Shown piece after piece: positions 19,281-27,588 of a DNA stretch of 64,000 nucleotides. The position numbers were made by a program, and so were the translations under genes. The notes beneath the pieces are model-generated. The model searched no databases. It saw only the letters and a list, made by a program, of their open reading frames with translations, and was not told the DNA's origin. Positions within the stretch are counted from its first letter, which is position 1. Each line of letters opens with the position of its first letter. The stretch is from JABDGR01 sp964561455 (lineage in GTDB: Bacteria; Verrucomicrobiota; Verrucomicrobiia; Opitutales; JABDGR01), in contig CAZLPS010000010.1 of NCBI GenBank assembly GCA_964561455.1, forward strand, positions 9,073 through 73,072. Reading direction: 5' to 3'.

Positions 19281-19667
19281 TCAATATTTCTCCAAATCCT
19301 CCACCTGGATCAATCCGTCTTTTACCATCACTTTAAAGTGAAAGCGCTGGCCGGCATTGAAATCGCCGCCCACTTTGTCCGGCACCAGGACGCTCAGATG
19401 CTCGCCGGTGCTCACCGTCTTGACTTTGAGCAGGCGCCCAAAGCCCTCATCCCAGCGCAATTGGGCTTCAATCTGGGCATCGAGGTTGTAATGGTTGCCC
19501 TGCAGTTCATTCGGAGAGCGCTGGTAAGTGGCAACATTGAAAGGTTCCAACGATTCATGCAGATGGTTGCGCACAAGCATAAACACCGCCGCGGTTATGA
19601 TCACAATCAGCGGTATGAGGAAGGCGATTAAAACCGGATTGATTTTGCCTGATTGATGACGGTTCAT
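19281..19667 (-). CDS. Small single-pass membrane protein, unknown
   Basis: A 128-residue frame from ATG 19667 (MNRHQSGKINPVLIAFLIP). It has one N-terminal membrane helix (about 11-33, VLIAFLIPLIVIITAAVFMLV) and a soluble, probably extracytoplasmic, beta-rich domain (about 45-128, with EHLSVLVPDKVGGDFNAGQRF), which reads like a small OB- or carrier-like fold. The family is not recognised. It is convergent with the reductase gene; the stops are 10 nt apart. Confidence 0.65.
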   Translation of the reverse strand: MNRHQSGKINPVLIAFLIPLIVIITAAVFMLVRNHLHESLEPFNVATYQRSPNELQGNHYNLDAQIEAQLRWDEGFGRLLKVKTVSTGEHLSVLVPDKVGGDFNAGQRFHFKVMVKDGLIQVEDLEKY

Positions 19668-19867
19668 TATGAGGGCAAGCGGGGTGGCCAACGGTTTGAT
19701 GATAATGGCGCAACGTAATTTCAGGCAACTGCAAAATTTGCAACCCGAATGGAATTCGCGGTGATAAATTAACCATGGCATTTTATCCCGCCGCCCTGCA
19801 TACCTGAGTCGCCGGCGGTTCGGTGCCTGCCCCTGAATCCGCCTGCTTCAACCAACGCCCCTGCACC

Positions 19868-20845
19868 ATGGAGAACCCAACTGTGAAAGTCGTGCTGGTC
19901 ACCATGTTTAACCCCGGCCAAAGGCGCCCGGGGGAATTGGAACGATTCCGGACTGGCTTGGGCTTGCGCCCATGGCCGGTTGCTGGATTTCCAAAGGGTA
20001 TGCTCTGGCGGAATGGGGAGGGCGTTGTGGCGCTGGTGGCAGGAGTTGGTCCGGTGAATACTGCGGTCAATGTTTTAACGCTGGGATTGCGGGGCCCGGC
20101 GAATTTGCGAAAGGCGTATTGGGTGGTTGCCGGCATTGCCGGCGGCAATCCTGCGGTGTGTTCCTTGGGCAGCCCCGTGGTGGCCAATTGGGTGGTGGAC
20201 GGCGACCTGGCCTATGATTTGCATCCGGCGGACCTTCCCCTCCACTGGAACACTGGAATTTTGCCTCTGGGTGCCCGGCTTCCGTTTGGTGCGGTGGATG
20301 ACTCGGCGGGCCTGTTCGGCAAGCCGGCGCAGGTCTTTCACCTCCATGCACCACTAGCCGTTTGGGCGCGGCGGATCATGCGCCGGGTGGAGTTATTCGA
20401 TTCGGCGGAGCTTGCGGCGGTTCGGCAAAACTATGCCGCTTTTGCCGCAGGCGCCCGGCCGCCAAAGGTGCAAGGCGGCGACGTATTGTCGGCGGCCCGG
20501 TTCTGGCACGGAACCCGCCATCACGCATGGGCGGAACAATGGATGAAATATTGGACCAAGGGGTGCGGCCGGCTGGCAACGTCGGCGATGGAAGATTCCG
20601 GCACCCTGGGTGCGTTGCGACAATTAGATCGGCTGGCGCTGGCTGATTGGAAACGCGTGCTGGTGCTGCGCAGTGTCAGCAACTACACCGTTCCCCCGAC
20701 CGGCCGGTCAGCGCTCGCCCATCTGACCGGCGAGTCCGGCCAGGAGGCGAACGTGAATTTTCCGGCCCTGGACGCGGCCCTGGAGAACCTTTGGCGTGGC
20801 GGGGGCGCCGTAATTCGCGCCGTGCTAGCCAGGTCGTTGCGGTGA
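19868..20845 (+). CDS. Purine nucleoside permease-like (NUP) protein
   Basis: A 325-residue protein (ATG 19868, MENPTVKVVLVTMFN). It resembles the NUP family through VVLVTMFNPGQ, VALVAGVGPVNTAVNVLTLGLR, KAYWVVAGIAGGNPAVCSLGS, DGDLAYDLHPADLP and the C-terminal ALRQLDRLALADWKRVLVLRS...NYTVPP. The fold belongs to the nucleoside phosphorylase superfamily, and members were described as purine nucleoside permeases in yeasts. No membrane helices or signal peptide are apparent here, so a soluble nucleoside-binding or processing role is equally plausible. It is followed by a bidirectional terminator. Confidence 0.8.
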   Translation: MENPTVKVVLVTMFNPGQRRPGELERFRTGLGLRPWPVAGFPKGMLWRNGEGVVALVAGVGPVNTAVNVLTLGLRGPANLRKAYWVVAGIAGGNPAVCSLGSPVVANWVVDGDLAYDLHPADLPLHWNTGILPLGARLPFGAVDDSAGLFGKPAQVFHLHAPLAVWARRIMRRVELFDSAELAAVRQNYAAFAAGARPPKVQGGDVLSAARFWHGTRHHAWAEQWMKYWTKGCGRLATSAMEDSGTLGALRQLDRLALADWKRVLVLRSVSNYTVPPTGRSALAHLTGESGQEANVNFPALDAALENLWRGGGAVIRAVLARSLR

Positions 20846-20864
20846 AGCGGCCAGCGGCCAACAA

Positions 20865-20893
20865 AAAAGGCCGCCCTTGCCGGGCGGCCTTTT
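20865..20893. terminator. Bidirectional Rho-independent terminator
   Basis: A perfect 8-bp GC stem GGCCGCCC (20869-20876) / GGGCGGCC (20882-20889), with a 5-nt loop, is flanked by A's on the left and T's on the right. It sits between the convergent NUP-like gene and the outer-membrane barrel gene and would serve both strands. Confidence 0.9.
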
Positions 20894-20914
20894 GCATTCG
20901 CGGTGCCGAATGAA

Positions 20915-22129
20915 TTAATACTTGATGTTCGCAGAAACGGTGATGACGTTAATGTTGTAGGTGGCGTTCGGCGCACTCGAGCTGTTCATGAAGTAAGTGT
21001 ATCCAGCCGAGAGCGTCAGCCAATCCCACGACGGCGTCCAGGTTACGGTGATGCCGCTGGTGTAGGTGTTGTCATTCCGGGAAGGAATGTTTTGCAGATA
21101 TTGGGAATAAGTGTAGCTCAGGAGATTCGCCACAAACTTGAGGCTGGGCGAATAATTGAAGGTGGAACCGAGCGACAGGGAGGTGGTCTCAATGTTTTGG
21201 CCCTGGGTGCCGGTATTGAAGCCCCGATTGCCGTCCAGGGAGAACATGACTTTTTCGCTGTAAGCGTAATCAAGACTCAAGCCATAGCTTACCGTGTCTG
21301 TGGTGAGCGCCGGGGAACCCGCGATGCCTTGAATGCGGTTTTCGGTCACACCCACATTGGCGGAACCGGACAGTTTCTGCCATTCCGTCAATTTGGCATT
21401 CAAGCTGACGGTATGACTGTCACGTTCGCGGCCCTGGGCAAACGGCGCCGTGGAGTTCTTCGGATCCGATTGGGCGTAAGTGTAGCCGACGCCCACGCTC
21501 AGCGCCGGGCTGAAAACGTAAAAAGCATTCACCGGCAGGGTGTAATTGTCGGTGTCTTGGAACCCCTGGCCGACGGAGTAAAGGTAGTGATTTTGGGAGA
21601 AACCAACGCCCCCGCCAAAATTCAGCACTTGGGAGTAATTCCACGTGAAATTGCCGTTCAATGCAATCGTGTCATAACGAATAATGGACGAGAGCGTGGG
21701 GCTGACGGCACTGGGAGTATTGTTGTAATTCTGGACATAAGACGCACCAGCCGTCAAGTCCACTTCTCCCTGCTTGCGACTGTAGTTCAGGCCCACGTTG
21801 GAAAGCTCCTCGTTCAGGCTCGGACGGCGGTAATAGCGCAGGAAAGTTTCCGTGTAGGTCATGGAAACGTCATTATCGGTGTTTGTGCCGTATTCCAGTT
21901 TGATGCCCGGATTGATGGTCATGATGAAATCATCAAATTTCGTCGAGCCGCCAGGCGAGGAAAGCACGTTGGAGTTGTAGTCAAACTTGGCCCCGACACT
22001 GGCGACGAGGAAATCTTTGCCCAAGTCGTCAAACGGCGCCGGCAACGGCGCTGCCGACAAATGGATGAAGGGACTTGCAACCGCCAGCATGGCGCTCGCG
22101 GTGAACAGGGATTTGGACAACAATTTCAT
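20915..22129 (-). CDS. Outer-membrane beta-barrel protein (BBP2-like)
   Basis: A 404-residue exported protein. The signal peptide is about 1-27 (KSLFTASAMLAVASPFIHLSAA), and the rest is a chain of alternating-residue beta strands with aromatic girdles ending in the typical C-terminal pattern NVITVSANIKY. Strand-turn units such as VGVGYTYAQSDPKNS, LSLDYAYSEKVMF and LTLSAGYTYFMNSSS repeat through the chain. It resembles putative beta-barrel porin type 2 proteins, which often accompany exopolysaccharide or protein-sorting loci; no such locus is visible here. Function (porin or assembly barrel) is unresolved. Confidence 0.82.
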   Translation of the reverse strand: MKLLSKSLFTASAMLAVASPFIHLSAAPLPAPFDDLGKDFLVASVGAKFDYNSNVLSSPGGSTKFDDFIMTINPGIKLEYGTNTDNDVSMTYTETFLRYYRRPSLNEELSNVGLNYSRKQGEVDLTAGASYVQNYNNTPSAVSPTLSSIIRYDTIALNGNFTWNYSQVLNFGGGVGFSQNHYLYSVGQGFQDTDNYTLPVNAFYVFSPALSVGVGYTYAQSDPKNSTAPFAQGRERDSHTVSLNAKLTEWQKLSGSANVGVTENRIQGIAGSPALTTDTVSYGLSLDYAYSEKVMFSLDGNRGFNTGTQGQNIETTSLSLGSTFNYSPSLKFVANLLSYTYSQYLQNIPSRNDNTYTSGITVTWTPSWDWLTLSAGYTYFMNSSSAPNATYNINVITVSANIKY

Positions 22130-22461
22130 GTGGTTTATCTGGTTGAGTTGGAAGGGGTAGGTTGAATGCCTTAAAGGGAAGCGGAAAAGCTTCTCTTGGT
22201 CAAATACCTTTTTTCCTCCGAAAGCAAGCTGCTTTTTATATTAAATAACCGCGTCATAATGAGGCGTGGGTTCCCGTCGCCTTCCGGCCAACCGCGCCGC
22301 CAGGCCGGTGCCGGGGAAATTCATGAACCCCAAGCCTCCATCCATCGGCTGTTGCCAAGCGGCGGCTTTCCCTCCATCATGGACGATGGTCTTTTTCGGT
22401 GTGGGAGGATGGGGAACAAATCCCGGTCGTTCTCGTACCTAATTGTCACCCATCTTTCGAC
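22130..22461. other. Divergent intergenic region, no gene seen
   Basis: A 332-bp gap between the start of the barrel gene (minus) and the TPR gene (plus). It must hold both promoters. A small hairpin, GAAGC/GCTTC (about 22181-22196), lies in the barrel-gene leader. I could not assign convincing -35/-10 pairs or a known riboswitch. Confidence 0.5.
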
Positions 22462-24216
22462 ATGGCGCAGGAATCCTCATTGACCAATCCCAAGGCCGAG
22501 ATCGTTACCTCAATCTGGTTTGGGCTGGCCGCCATCCGCCGGCATCCGGGCGGACGGCGCCGGTTGCGCTTGCGCTGGCTGCGTTTGCTGGGCACGGTCG
22601 TGGGTTTGGGCCTCGTCGGCTGGATGATGGCGGCATTGGGCCTGTATTTTTGGTGGAAGCTCGGCCGCGGCTACATGGACGAGCGATTTTCTGACGTGCT
22701 CTTCCTGATGGTGCCCGCCAACCTGCAAAAGCATGATCGGGCCATGGGCGAATACTTCATCCGTCTCGCCGACGATCATTTGCAGCACCACCGCTTTGAC
22801 GCGGCCATGACGGCGTACCGCCTCGGCGTGATGAAAGTGCCGGAGAATTTGCACGCCCGCGAGTTGCTCTCGGAATTCTTTTATGTCTATTACAAGGACA
22901 CCCTGGAGAACTCGCTGAAAGTCATGGAAGACGGCCTGCCGTACGCGATTGTGGCCGATGCGGAAAAGGATCCCGCCACGTTTAAGGACCATTACCGCTA
23001 CATCAATGAATACCTGAGCAAATTGCAACAGGCGCACTTGCCCAAGAAAATTGTGGAAATTTGCCGGCAATACCTGGCGTTGAATCCCGCCAACCAGCAA
23101 ATCCGCGAATTGTTCGCGCTCAATCTCGTCTTGGTCTATATTGATGACGGCAATTTTGACGGCGCCGAAGACACCCTCCGGGACTACCGGCTGGAATCCA
23201 CCCTGGATGGCGTGATGTTGACGAGCCGCCTGCTGTGGGAGCGCGGCCGGATGTATGAAGCCCCCATTTACCTGGAAAAAGCACTGCCGCGGTTTAACGG
23301 CCCGCCGGCCAACTTGGAAATCTACAGCTTGCTCTCCCGCTACTATCGAGACTTGGGCAACCTCGACAAGTCGGAATATTACGTCCAGTTGCGGGTCGTG
23401 AACGATTCATCCAACCCCCTGCCCCAAATTGAACTCCTTTACATTAAAGCCAAATCTGGCGACAAGGCCGGGGTGATGATGAGCGTGCAGCGACTCCGGG
23501 AACAGTTTCACAACAATGCCTCCGCCATTATCATGCTCGCCAGTTTTGCCACCGACCAGGGGGATGAGAAATTGGCGGCGGATATTTTCCATCAGGCCGA
23601 AGTCGAAAATCAACGGGATGTCAAAACCAGGGGCACTTCCGATTTTTATCTCCCGTCCTTTGCCCTGCTCGTTTGCGAAGCCTACCTGACCAACAATCAT
23701 TATCAGGAGGCGTTGCAGTATCTTGATTCCCTCAATGACGAAAAGCCGGATTGGCTGGCGCCGAACATTCTGTTGTTTGACAGCATGCGCGCCATCGCCG
23801 ATTACGGCATTCGCGACCTCGTGGATGCCGACGTCAATCTGACGAAACTCATCAAATCCGACAAGACCCGGCCGGACACCCTGATGACCATCGCCAACCG
23901 CTTCCTCAGTCACGGCGCGCTGGACCAGGCGCAACGTCTCCTTGAAGCCGCCCACCATTTGGATCCCCACAATCAAGGCGTCCTCGCCCAGCTCATCAGC
24001 GCCAATCTCCAACTGGGGAATTCCGCGGAAATGAGCCAGAACCTGCGCGACTTGCTGAAAACCCGCCGCCCGCCGCTCGAGCTGTTGTATGATGCCTACC
24101 ACGAATTGGGCAGCGACCGCTTCATTTTCGTCCCCGACCGCGAAACTTTGCTCGATCAGGTTGACCAAATCATTCGCGATGCCATTCACCTGCGTTCCGC
24201 GGCAGAAGGTCCCTAA
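22462..24216 (+). CDS. Membrane-anchored TPR-repeat protein
   Basis: 584 residues from ATG 22462 (MAQESSLTNPKAEIV). A cytoplasmic N terminus with an Arg-rich stretch (about 35-45) precedes one membrane helix (about 47-72, LLGTVVGLGLVGWMMAALGL). The rest is helix-turn-helix TPR-like repeats, for example HRFDAAMTAYRLGVMKVPEN, MYEAPIYLEKALPRF and GALDQAQRLLEAAHHLDPHN, predicted on the outer face of the inner membrane. TPR arrays are protein-binding scaffolds. The divergent outer-membrane barrel gene may be a partner (inference from context). The frame is open to 22399, but the earlier start reads poorly. Confidence 0.75.
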   Translation: MAQESSLTNPKAEIVTSIWFGLAAIRRHPGGRRRLRLRWLRLLGTVVGLGLVGWMMAALGLYFWWKLGRGYMDERFSDVLFLMVPANLQKHDRAMGEYFIRLADDHLQHHRFDAAMTAYRLGVMKVPENLHARELLSEFFYVYYKDTLENSLKVMEDGLPYAIVADAEKDPATFKDHYRYINEYLSKLQQAHLPKKIVEICRQYLALNPANQQIRELFALNLVLVYIDDGNFDGAEDTLRDYRLESTLDGVMLTSRLLWERGRMYEAPIYLEKALPRFNGPPANLEIYSLLSRYYRDLGNLDKSEYYVQLRVVNDSSNPLPQIELLYIKAKSGDKAGVMMSVQRLREQFHNNASAIIMLASFATDQGDEKLAADIFHQAEVENQRDVKTRGTSDFYLPSFALLVCEAYLTNNHYQEALQYLDSLNDEKPDWLAPNILLFDSMRAIADYGIRDLVDADVNLTKLIKSDKTRPDTLMTIANRFLSHGALDQAQRLLEAAHHLDPHNQGVLAQLISANLQLGNSAEMSQNLRDLLKTRRPPLELLYDAYHELGSDRFIFVPDRETLLDQVDQIIRDAIHLRSAAEGP

Positions 24217-24275
24217 ATCCCCTGCCGGTCCATCGGGCGGTCAACCATCTTTTTTGCGCCCAAAATTATTCCGTC

Positions 24276-25541
24276 ATGCACCGCGCCCCCTCATGTCCGC
24301 TCCACTTTCGCCGGCCCGTGTTGGTTTGCGGGCTTTTGTTCGTGGGCGTGTCGCCGGTCTGGGCCCAATCGGCCGCCGCGCCCGCGGCGGATGCCGCTGC
24401 GCTCGCCCGGGCCAACAATGCCTTTGCCTTTGATCTCTATCGGAAATTGGCCCCCACGCCGGGAGAAAACGTGTTCCTTTCCCCCTATAGCATCGAGACC
24501 GCGCTGGCCATGACCGGTGCCGGAGCCCGCGGCGACACCGCCGCGCAAATGGCCAAAGTGCTGCATTTGGACGGCCTCCCGCCCGCCTCGACTTCCGCCG
24601 CCTTTGGCGCGTTGCAAAAGTCCCTCAATGATGCTGGGACCAAAGCCGGCGTGCGGCTCCTGGTGGCCAATTCTCTTTGGCCGCAATCGGATCGCCCCAT
24701 TTTGCCGGGTTACCTGTCCACGATTCAAAAAGATTTTGCCTCGGCGGTTTTTGCGGTGGATTTCAAAACCCAGGCCGAGGCCGCGCGTTTGCGGGTCAAT
24801 GCCTGGGTCGGCGACAAAACCGAGCAGCGCATCAAAGACCTCCTGCATCCCGGTGACGTGTCCCGCGACACCCGTCTCATCCTGGTCAATGCCATCTATT
24901 TCAAAGGCCATTGGGCGGAGCCCTTCGACGCCCGGGCCACGGCGCCCGGGCCCTTCACTCTGGCCGACGGCAAAACCAAATCCGTCCCATTGATGCACCG
25001 GAAAATGTCCGGCGCCCGGTTCGCGGACTTATCCGACGCGCCGGTGCCGCTGCAAATTCTGGCGTTGCCCTACCAGGGCCATGCGCTGGAATTTGTCGCG
25101 CTGCTGCCCAAATCGCCGGCGGCGCTGCCGGAACTCGAAAAAAGCCTCGCCGCCGGCCAGCTCACGGCCTGGCTGGGAAAACTTTCCGCCCCGCCCGAGG
25201 TCGAAGTCTATTTGCCCAAATTTAAGCTGGAGACCCACTATGGTCTGGGCGCCCCGCTGGCCGCGCTGGGCATGCCGGACGCCTTTACGCCCCAGGCGGA
25301 CTTTTCCGGCATGGATGGCGCGCGCGACCTCTTTATTGGCGCCGTGGTGCATCAGGCTTTCGCCGAGATCAACGAAGAGGGCACCGAAGCCGCCGCGGCG
25401 ACCGGCGTGGTGATGACCCTCGCCCTCGCGGTGCAAGGCCCGCCCGTGTTTCGCGCCAATCATCCATTCTTGTTTCTCATTCGCGATCCGGCCAGCGGCT
25501 GCATTTTGTTCCTGGGTCGTTACGCCACGCCCGCAGATTAG
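24276..25541 (+). CDS. Secreted serpin (serine protease inhibitor)
   Basis: 421 residues with a signal peptide (about 1-31, VLVCGLLFVGVSPVWAQ) followed by a full serpin fold: ANNAFAFDLYRKL, ENVFLSPYSIETALAMTGAGA, LILVNAIYFKGHWAEPF, VEVYLPKFKLETHYGL and the shutter/C-terminal NHPFLFLIRDPASGCILFLGR. The reactive-centre hinge reads EEGTEAAAAT, with the small residues at P14-P8 required for loop insertion, so it should be an inhibitory serpin. By spacing, the scissile bond lies near MTLALAV, suggesting an elastase- or chymotrypsin-like target. Probably periplasmic or secreted. Confidence 0.93.
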   Translation: MHRAPSCPLHFRRPVLVCGLLFVGVSPVWAQSAAAPAADAAALARANNAFAFDLYRKLAPTPGENVFLSPYSIETALAMTGAGARGDTAAQMAKVLHLDGLPPASTSAAFGALQKSLNDAGTKAGVRLLVANSLWPQSDRPILPGYLSTIQKDFASAVFAVDFKTQAEAARLRVNAWVGDKTEQRIKDLLHPGDVSRDTRLILVNAIYFKGHWAEPFDARATAPGPFTLADGKTKSVPLMHRKMSGARFADLSDAPVPLQILALPYQGHALEFVALLPKSPAALPELEKSLAAGQLTAWLGKLSAPPEVEVYLPKFKLETHYGLGAPLAALGMPDAFTPQADFSGMDGARDLFIGAVVHQAFAEINEEGTEAAAATGVVMTLALAVQGPPVFRANHPFLFLIRDPASGCILFLGRYATPAD

Positions 25542-25717
25542 ATCTTCTCCCCTTGCGGCCAGGGTTCCGGCTGCGGGCGGGCCACTTGCTCCCGGTAAAG
25601 TTTAGCGATGCGGGGTTGCGATTTTTCAATTCCCAATGATTTGCTTCCGTCGCCCGCGGGACTGGACTGGATCGTCACGCCTAAATCTATTTGCCTTCGG
25701 AAAAATTGCGTAGCCAT
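25538..25717 (-). CDS. Possible small ORF or gene fragment
   Basis: A 59-codon frame from ATG 25717 (MATQFFRRQIDLGVTIQSSP) overlapping the serpin stop by 4 nt on the opposite strand. Composition looks protein-like (KSLGIEKSQPRIAKLYREQV), but there is no ribosome site and no recognised family. Its start abuts the CCTGACCC-type motif at 25721, so it may be the 3' remnant of a larger gene lost on that side. Confidence 0.3.
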   Translation of the reverse strand: MATQFFRRQIDLGVTIQSSPAGDGSKSLGIEKSQPRIAKLYREQVARPQPEPWPQGEKI

Positions 25718-25720
25718 CGT

Positions 25721-25737
25721 TGACCCATTTTCGGCCC
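25721..25737 (+). repeat. TGACCC-ATTTTCGGCCC motif copy
   Basis: This 17-bp string (TGACCCATTTTCGGCCC) is identical at 31277-31293, where it is part of the right arm of the 29-bp inverted-repeat element. Related CCTGACCC motifs lie at 25924-25957 and 25978. Between 25718 and 25920 I see no gene. Confidence 0.7.
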
Positions 25738-25923
25738 ATCCGCCCCATGGCAAATCGCCCTGGCCGATCACGTCAAGGGGCACACCCAAGCCGGCAATCG
25801 TGGGCTGGGCCAACTATGGCACATGGGCAGTGCCAATGCCGCCAGTCCTTACGTTTGGTCCATGCGCAAACGTCCCCGGGGCAAGCCAACCCTTCCTCGA
25901 CCAGCTTTTTACCCGAATCGAAA

Positions 25924-25957
25924 CCTGACCCTGTTTTCTGCCTGACCCTGTTTTCTG
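25924..25957 (+). repeat. Tandem 17-bp duplication CCTGACCCTGTTTTCTG
   Basis: Two exact, contiguous copies of CCTGACCCTGTTTTCTG (25924-25940 and 25941-25957), followed at 25978 by CCTGACCCCTTAC, which directly abuts the broken end of the IS481-like transposase fragment. Confidence 0.85.
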
Positions 25958-25964
25958 CCTCATG

Positions 25965-26258
25965 TTACCATGCAACGCCTGACCCCTTACTCCCCCGCCA
26001 CGTGGGGTGGCGCTTGCGCGCCACCACCATCCGCTGCTCCAGCGCCGCCGCGGTGCGCTGCGGGCAGTGGTGCGGCCGGCAGCTGCGTTCGTCCAGCCCC
26101 CTCACGCCGTGCGCCGCATACCGGCGCAGGTATTTGTAAGCGGTCTTGCGGCTCACGCCGAAGTCTGCGCTCAGTTCGGTTATCGTGAACTGGCCACTCG
26201 CCGCCAGGTTCACGAAACGTAGTTTCTCTTCCATAGGATTTACAGCTTTCCAGGGCAT
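25965..26258 (-). pseudogene. IS481-family transposase, N-terminal fragment
   Basis: MPWKAVNPMEEKLRFVNLAA, then the helix-turn-helix TELSADFGVSRKTAYKYLRRY and RGLDERSCRPHHCPQRT, match the N-terminal DNA-binding part of IS481 transposases. Homology stops at HPTW, where the DDE catalytic core should begin; the last codons come from the flanking CCTGACCC-type motif. The whole catalytic domain is missing. Confidence 0.85.
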
Positions 26259-26305
26259 AGCCCAAAACTGTAACCTATCTCCCTGGATTAAGTGTTACCT
26301 ATCTC
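25978..26305 (-). mobile_element. IS481-family remnant
   Basis: A truncated element holding only the transposase N terminus and one end. The surviving end carries two direct copies of TWACCTATCTC (26271-26281 and 26295-26305), as at IS481 termini. The other end is lost at 25978-25990. The surviving end runs directly into the antitoxin-like frame before mazF. Confidence 0.75.
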
Positions 26306-26485
26306 GCCGGTTCATACCTGGCGGCCAGCGGCGAGAAATGGGAGGAATGGGACAATTTGCCCGATGGCGTGGAGATTTGTCCATGGGACGAAAACGATTT
26401 GGCCGGCACGGGTGATTTCGGTCGGAATAGATCCGGGCCTATGCTGACGGTCAGGAAACCAAAACGGAAAGCAGCCAGGCGATGA
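26306..26485 (+). pseudogene. Truncated antitoxin-like frame upstream of mazF
   Basis: An open frame without its own plausible start runs from the IS481 end to a TGA (26483-26485) that overlaps the mazF ATG (ATGA). It reads ASGEKWEEWDNLPDGVEICP, then PWDENDLAGTGDF, and ends in a basic tail (PKRKAARR). Position and ATGA coupling are what is expected of a mazF antitoxin; the acidic Trp-rich segment could be the toxin-binding part. The N-terminal DNA-binding part seems to have been removed at the IS boundary. Not assigned to a known antitoxin family. Confidence 0.45.
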
Positions 26486-26805
26486 AGCGTTATGAAATTC
26501 ATTGGTGCCGTCTGAATCCGGTGGAGGGGGCGGAAATGGGCAAAGCGAGGCCCGTGGTCATCGTCAGCAAGGACGTGCTAAACGAGAAATTGGCGACGGT
26601 GACGGTTTGCCCGATAACGTCGCAACGGCACCACGGATGGCGTACGCGCCTGGCGGTAATTTGCGCTGGACGCCCCGCGGAAATTGCCGTGGATCACATT
26701 CGGACTGTCAGCAAATTACGGCTGGGGCCGAGAATCGGTGCCTTGAGCGACATCGAAGCCGAGCGGTTGCGGCAAATCATCGCCGAAATGTATGCGGAGG
26801 TTTGA
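26482..26805 (+). CDS. MazF/PemK-family endoribonuclease toxin
   Basis: A 107-residue toxin of the MazF/PemK fold that cleaves mRNA at short sequences. Visible signatures: the start RYEIHWCRLNPVEGAEMGKARPVVIVS (normally W...L.P..G.E..K.RP..I.S), VTVCPITSQ, AEIAVDHIRTVSKLRLG and the C-terminal helix. The conserved Arg after GKA is present and the length is normal, so it looks intact. It begins inside the stop codon of the truncated antitoxin-like frame. Confidence 0.9.
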   Translation: MKRYEIHWCRLNPVEGAEMGKARPVVIVSKDVLNEKLATVTVCPITSQRHHGWRTRLAVICAGRPAEIAVDHIRTVSKLRLGPRIGALSDIEAERLRQIIAEMYAEV

Positions 26806-26882
26806 AACTGGATCGGACTGAAACTGGAAGGAAATTGCTTTTTCGGGTTTGCCTTGGTTTGGGGGAGGGGGTTAACTACCAT

Positions 26883-27401
26883 ATGGAAAATAATTTTCAC
26901 AGGTTGTTATTTGCGCAACCATGGGGATTTATGCGGTTTCTCAATGATGGCTACGTTGGTTGGGCGCATTCTGTTTTTCGAATCATATGGATAGTATTTT
27001 GGATTACAAATGGGTGTCTCTTTGCTTTTCTCTTAAATTCGTTATTTGGTTTAACCTTATGGCTAGGGGTGCCAATTGGAATCACTGGAATTTTGATTTT
27101 TCTTTGGCTAGCGTTGTTGGGTCGAATCCGACTTTTTTTCCCTTTTCCTGTCTGTCGTCGAGGACATTGCCATACCATCGACGACTATGACTGGCCAGTT
27201 GGAATGATGTTTGGACGATGGAAGTGGCGGAAATATTGCTATCGATGTCGATGTAAGGATTATTACATAAGATCTGGAAAAAGATTTATGCAAGTTCAGC
27301 CAGATGGCTCGGGTTGTCCCTATAAAAAACTCGTAGGATTTCGCAGATGGTCTGACGATTTAGAATTGCCGCCAGCGACAAGATTCCCGCCACCGCCTTA
27401 A
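26883..27401 (+). CDS. Two-helix membrane protein with Cys-rich C-terminal domain
   Basis: 172 residues from ATG 26883; the same frame is open through mazF, but that part is a shadow. Two membrane helices (about 34-56 and 59-83) are followed by a soluble basic domain with Cys 91, 96, 119, 122, 124 and 145 and a His pair, in a zinc-ribbon-like pattern (CRRGHCH...CYRCRCK). Then come RSGKRFMQVQPDGS and PYKKLVGFRRWSDDLE. It is AT-richer than the core genome. I do not recognise a characterised family; metal binding is inference. Confidence 0.6.
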   Translation: MENNFHRLLFAQPWGFMRFLNDGYVGWAHSVFRIIWIVFWITNGCLFAFLLNSLFGLTLWLGVPIGITGILIFLWLALLGRIRLFFPFPVCRRGHCHTIDDYDWPVGMMFGRWKWRKYCYRCRCKDYYIRSGKRFMQVQPDGSGCPYKKLVGFRRWSDDLELPPATRFPPPP

Positions 27402-27506
27402 TACCCAAACGACAAAGATTGGCTGGAAGGTATTTCACGAGAACCTGATCAGTTGGAAGCCCCGCCAGTTCATATTTGTGCACCTCCCCAAATGTGCGGG
27501 TACGAG

Positions 27507-27527
27507 GTAAGCGTCACGCGGAGCACC
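27507..27527 (+). repeat. IS66-type terminal repeat, outer left copy
   Basis: Begins GTAAGCGTCACGCGGAGCAC. Its reverse complement occurs exactly at 30070-30090. GTAAGCG ends are typical of IS66 elements. It is directly followed by a second, diverged copy at 27528. Confidence 0.8.
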
Positions 27528-27548
27528 GTAAGCGACTCGCGAAGTACC
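27528..27548 (+). repeat. IS66-type terminal repeat, inner left copy
   Basis: Begins GTAAGCGACTCGCGAAGTAC and matches the reverse complement of the inner right copy (30006-30026) at 18 of 21 positions. A short palindrome TACCGTA-AA-TACGGTA follows at 27552-27567. Confidence 0.75.
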
Positions 27549-27588
27549 TTCTACCGTAAATACGGTATCTCTATGGTAGAATGGCTGG

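Noticed and set aside
22181..22196. GAAGC/GCTTC hairpin as a terminator or riboswitch
   Set aside because: The stem is only five base pairs and no T run follows; nothing else supports a function.
26502..26882. Upstream extension of the Cys-rich membrane protein through mazF
   Set aside because: The frame is open, but the extension is Gly/Arg-rich shadow of mazF; the protein-like sequence begins at ATG 26883.
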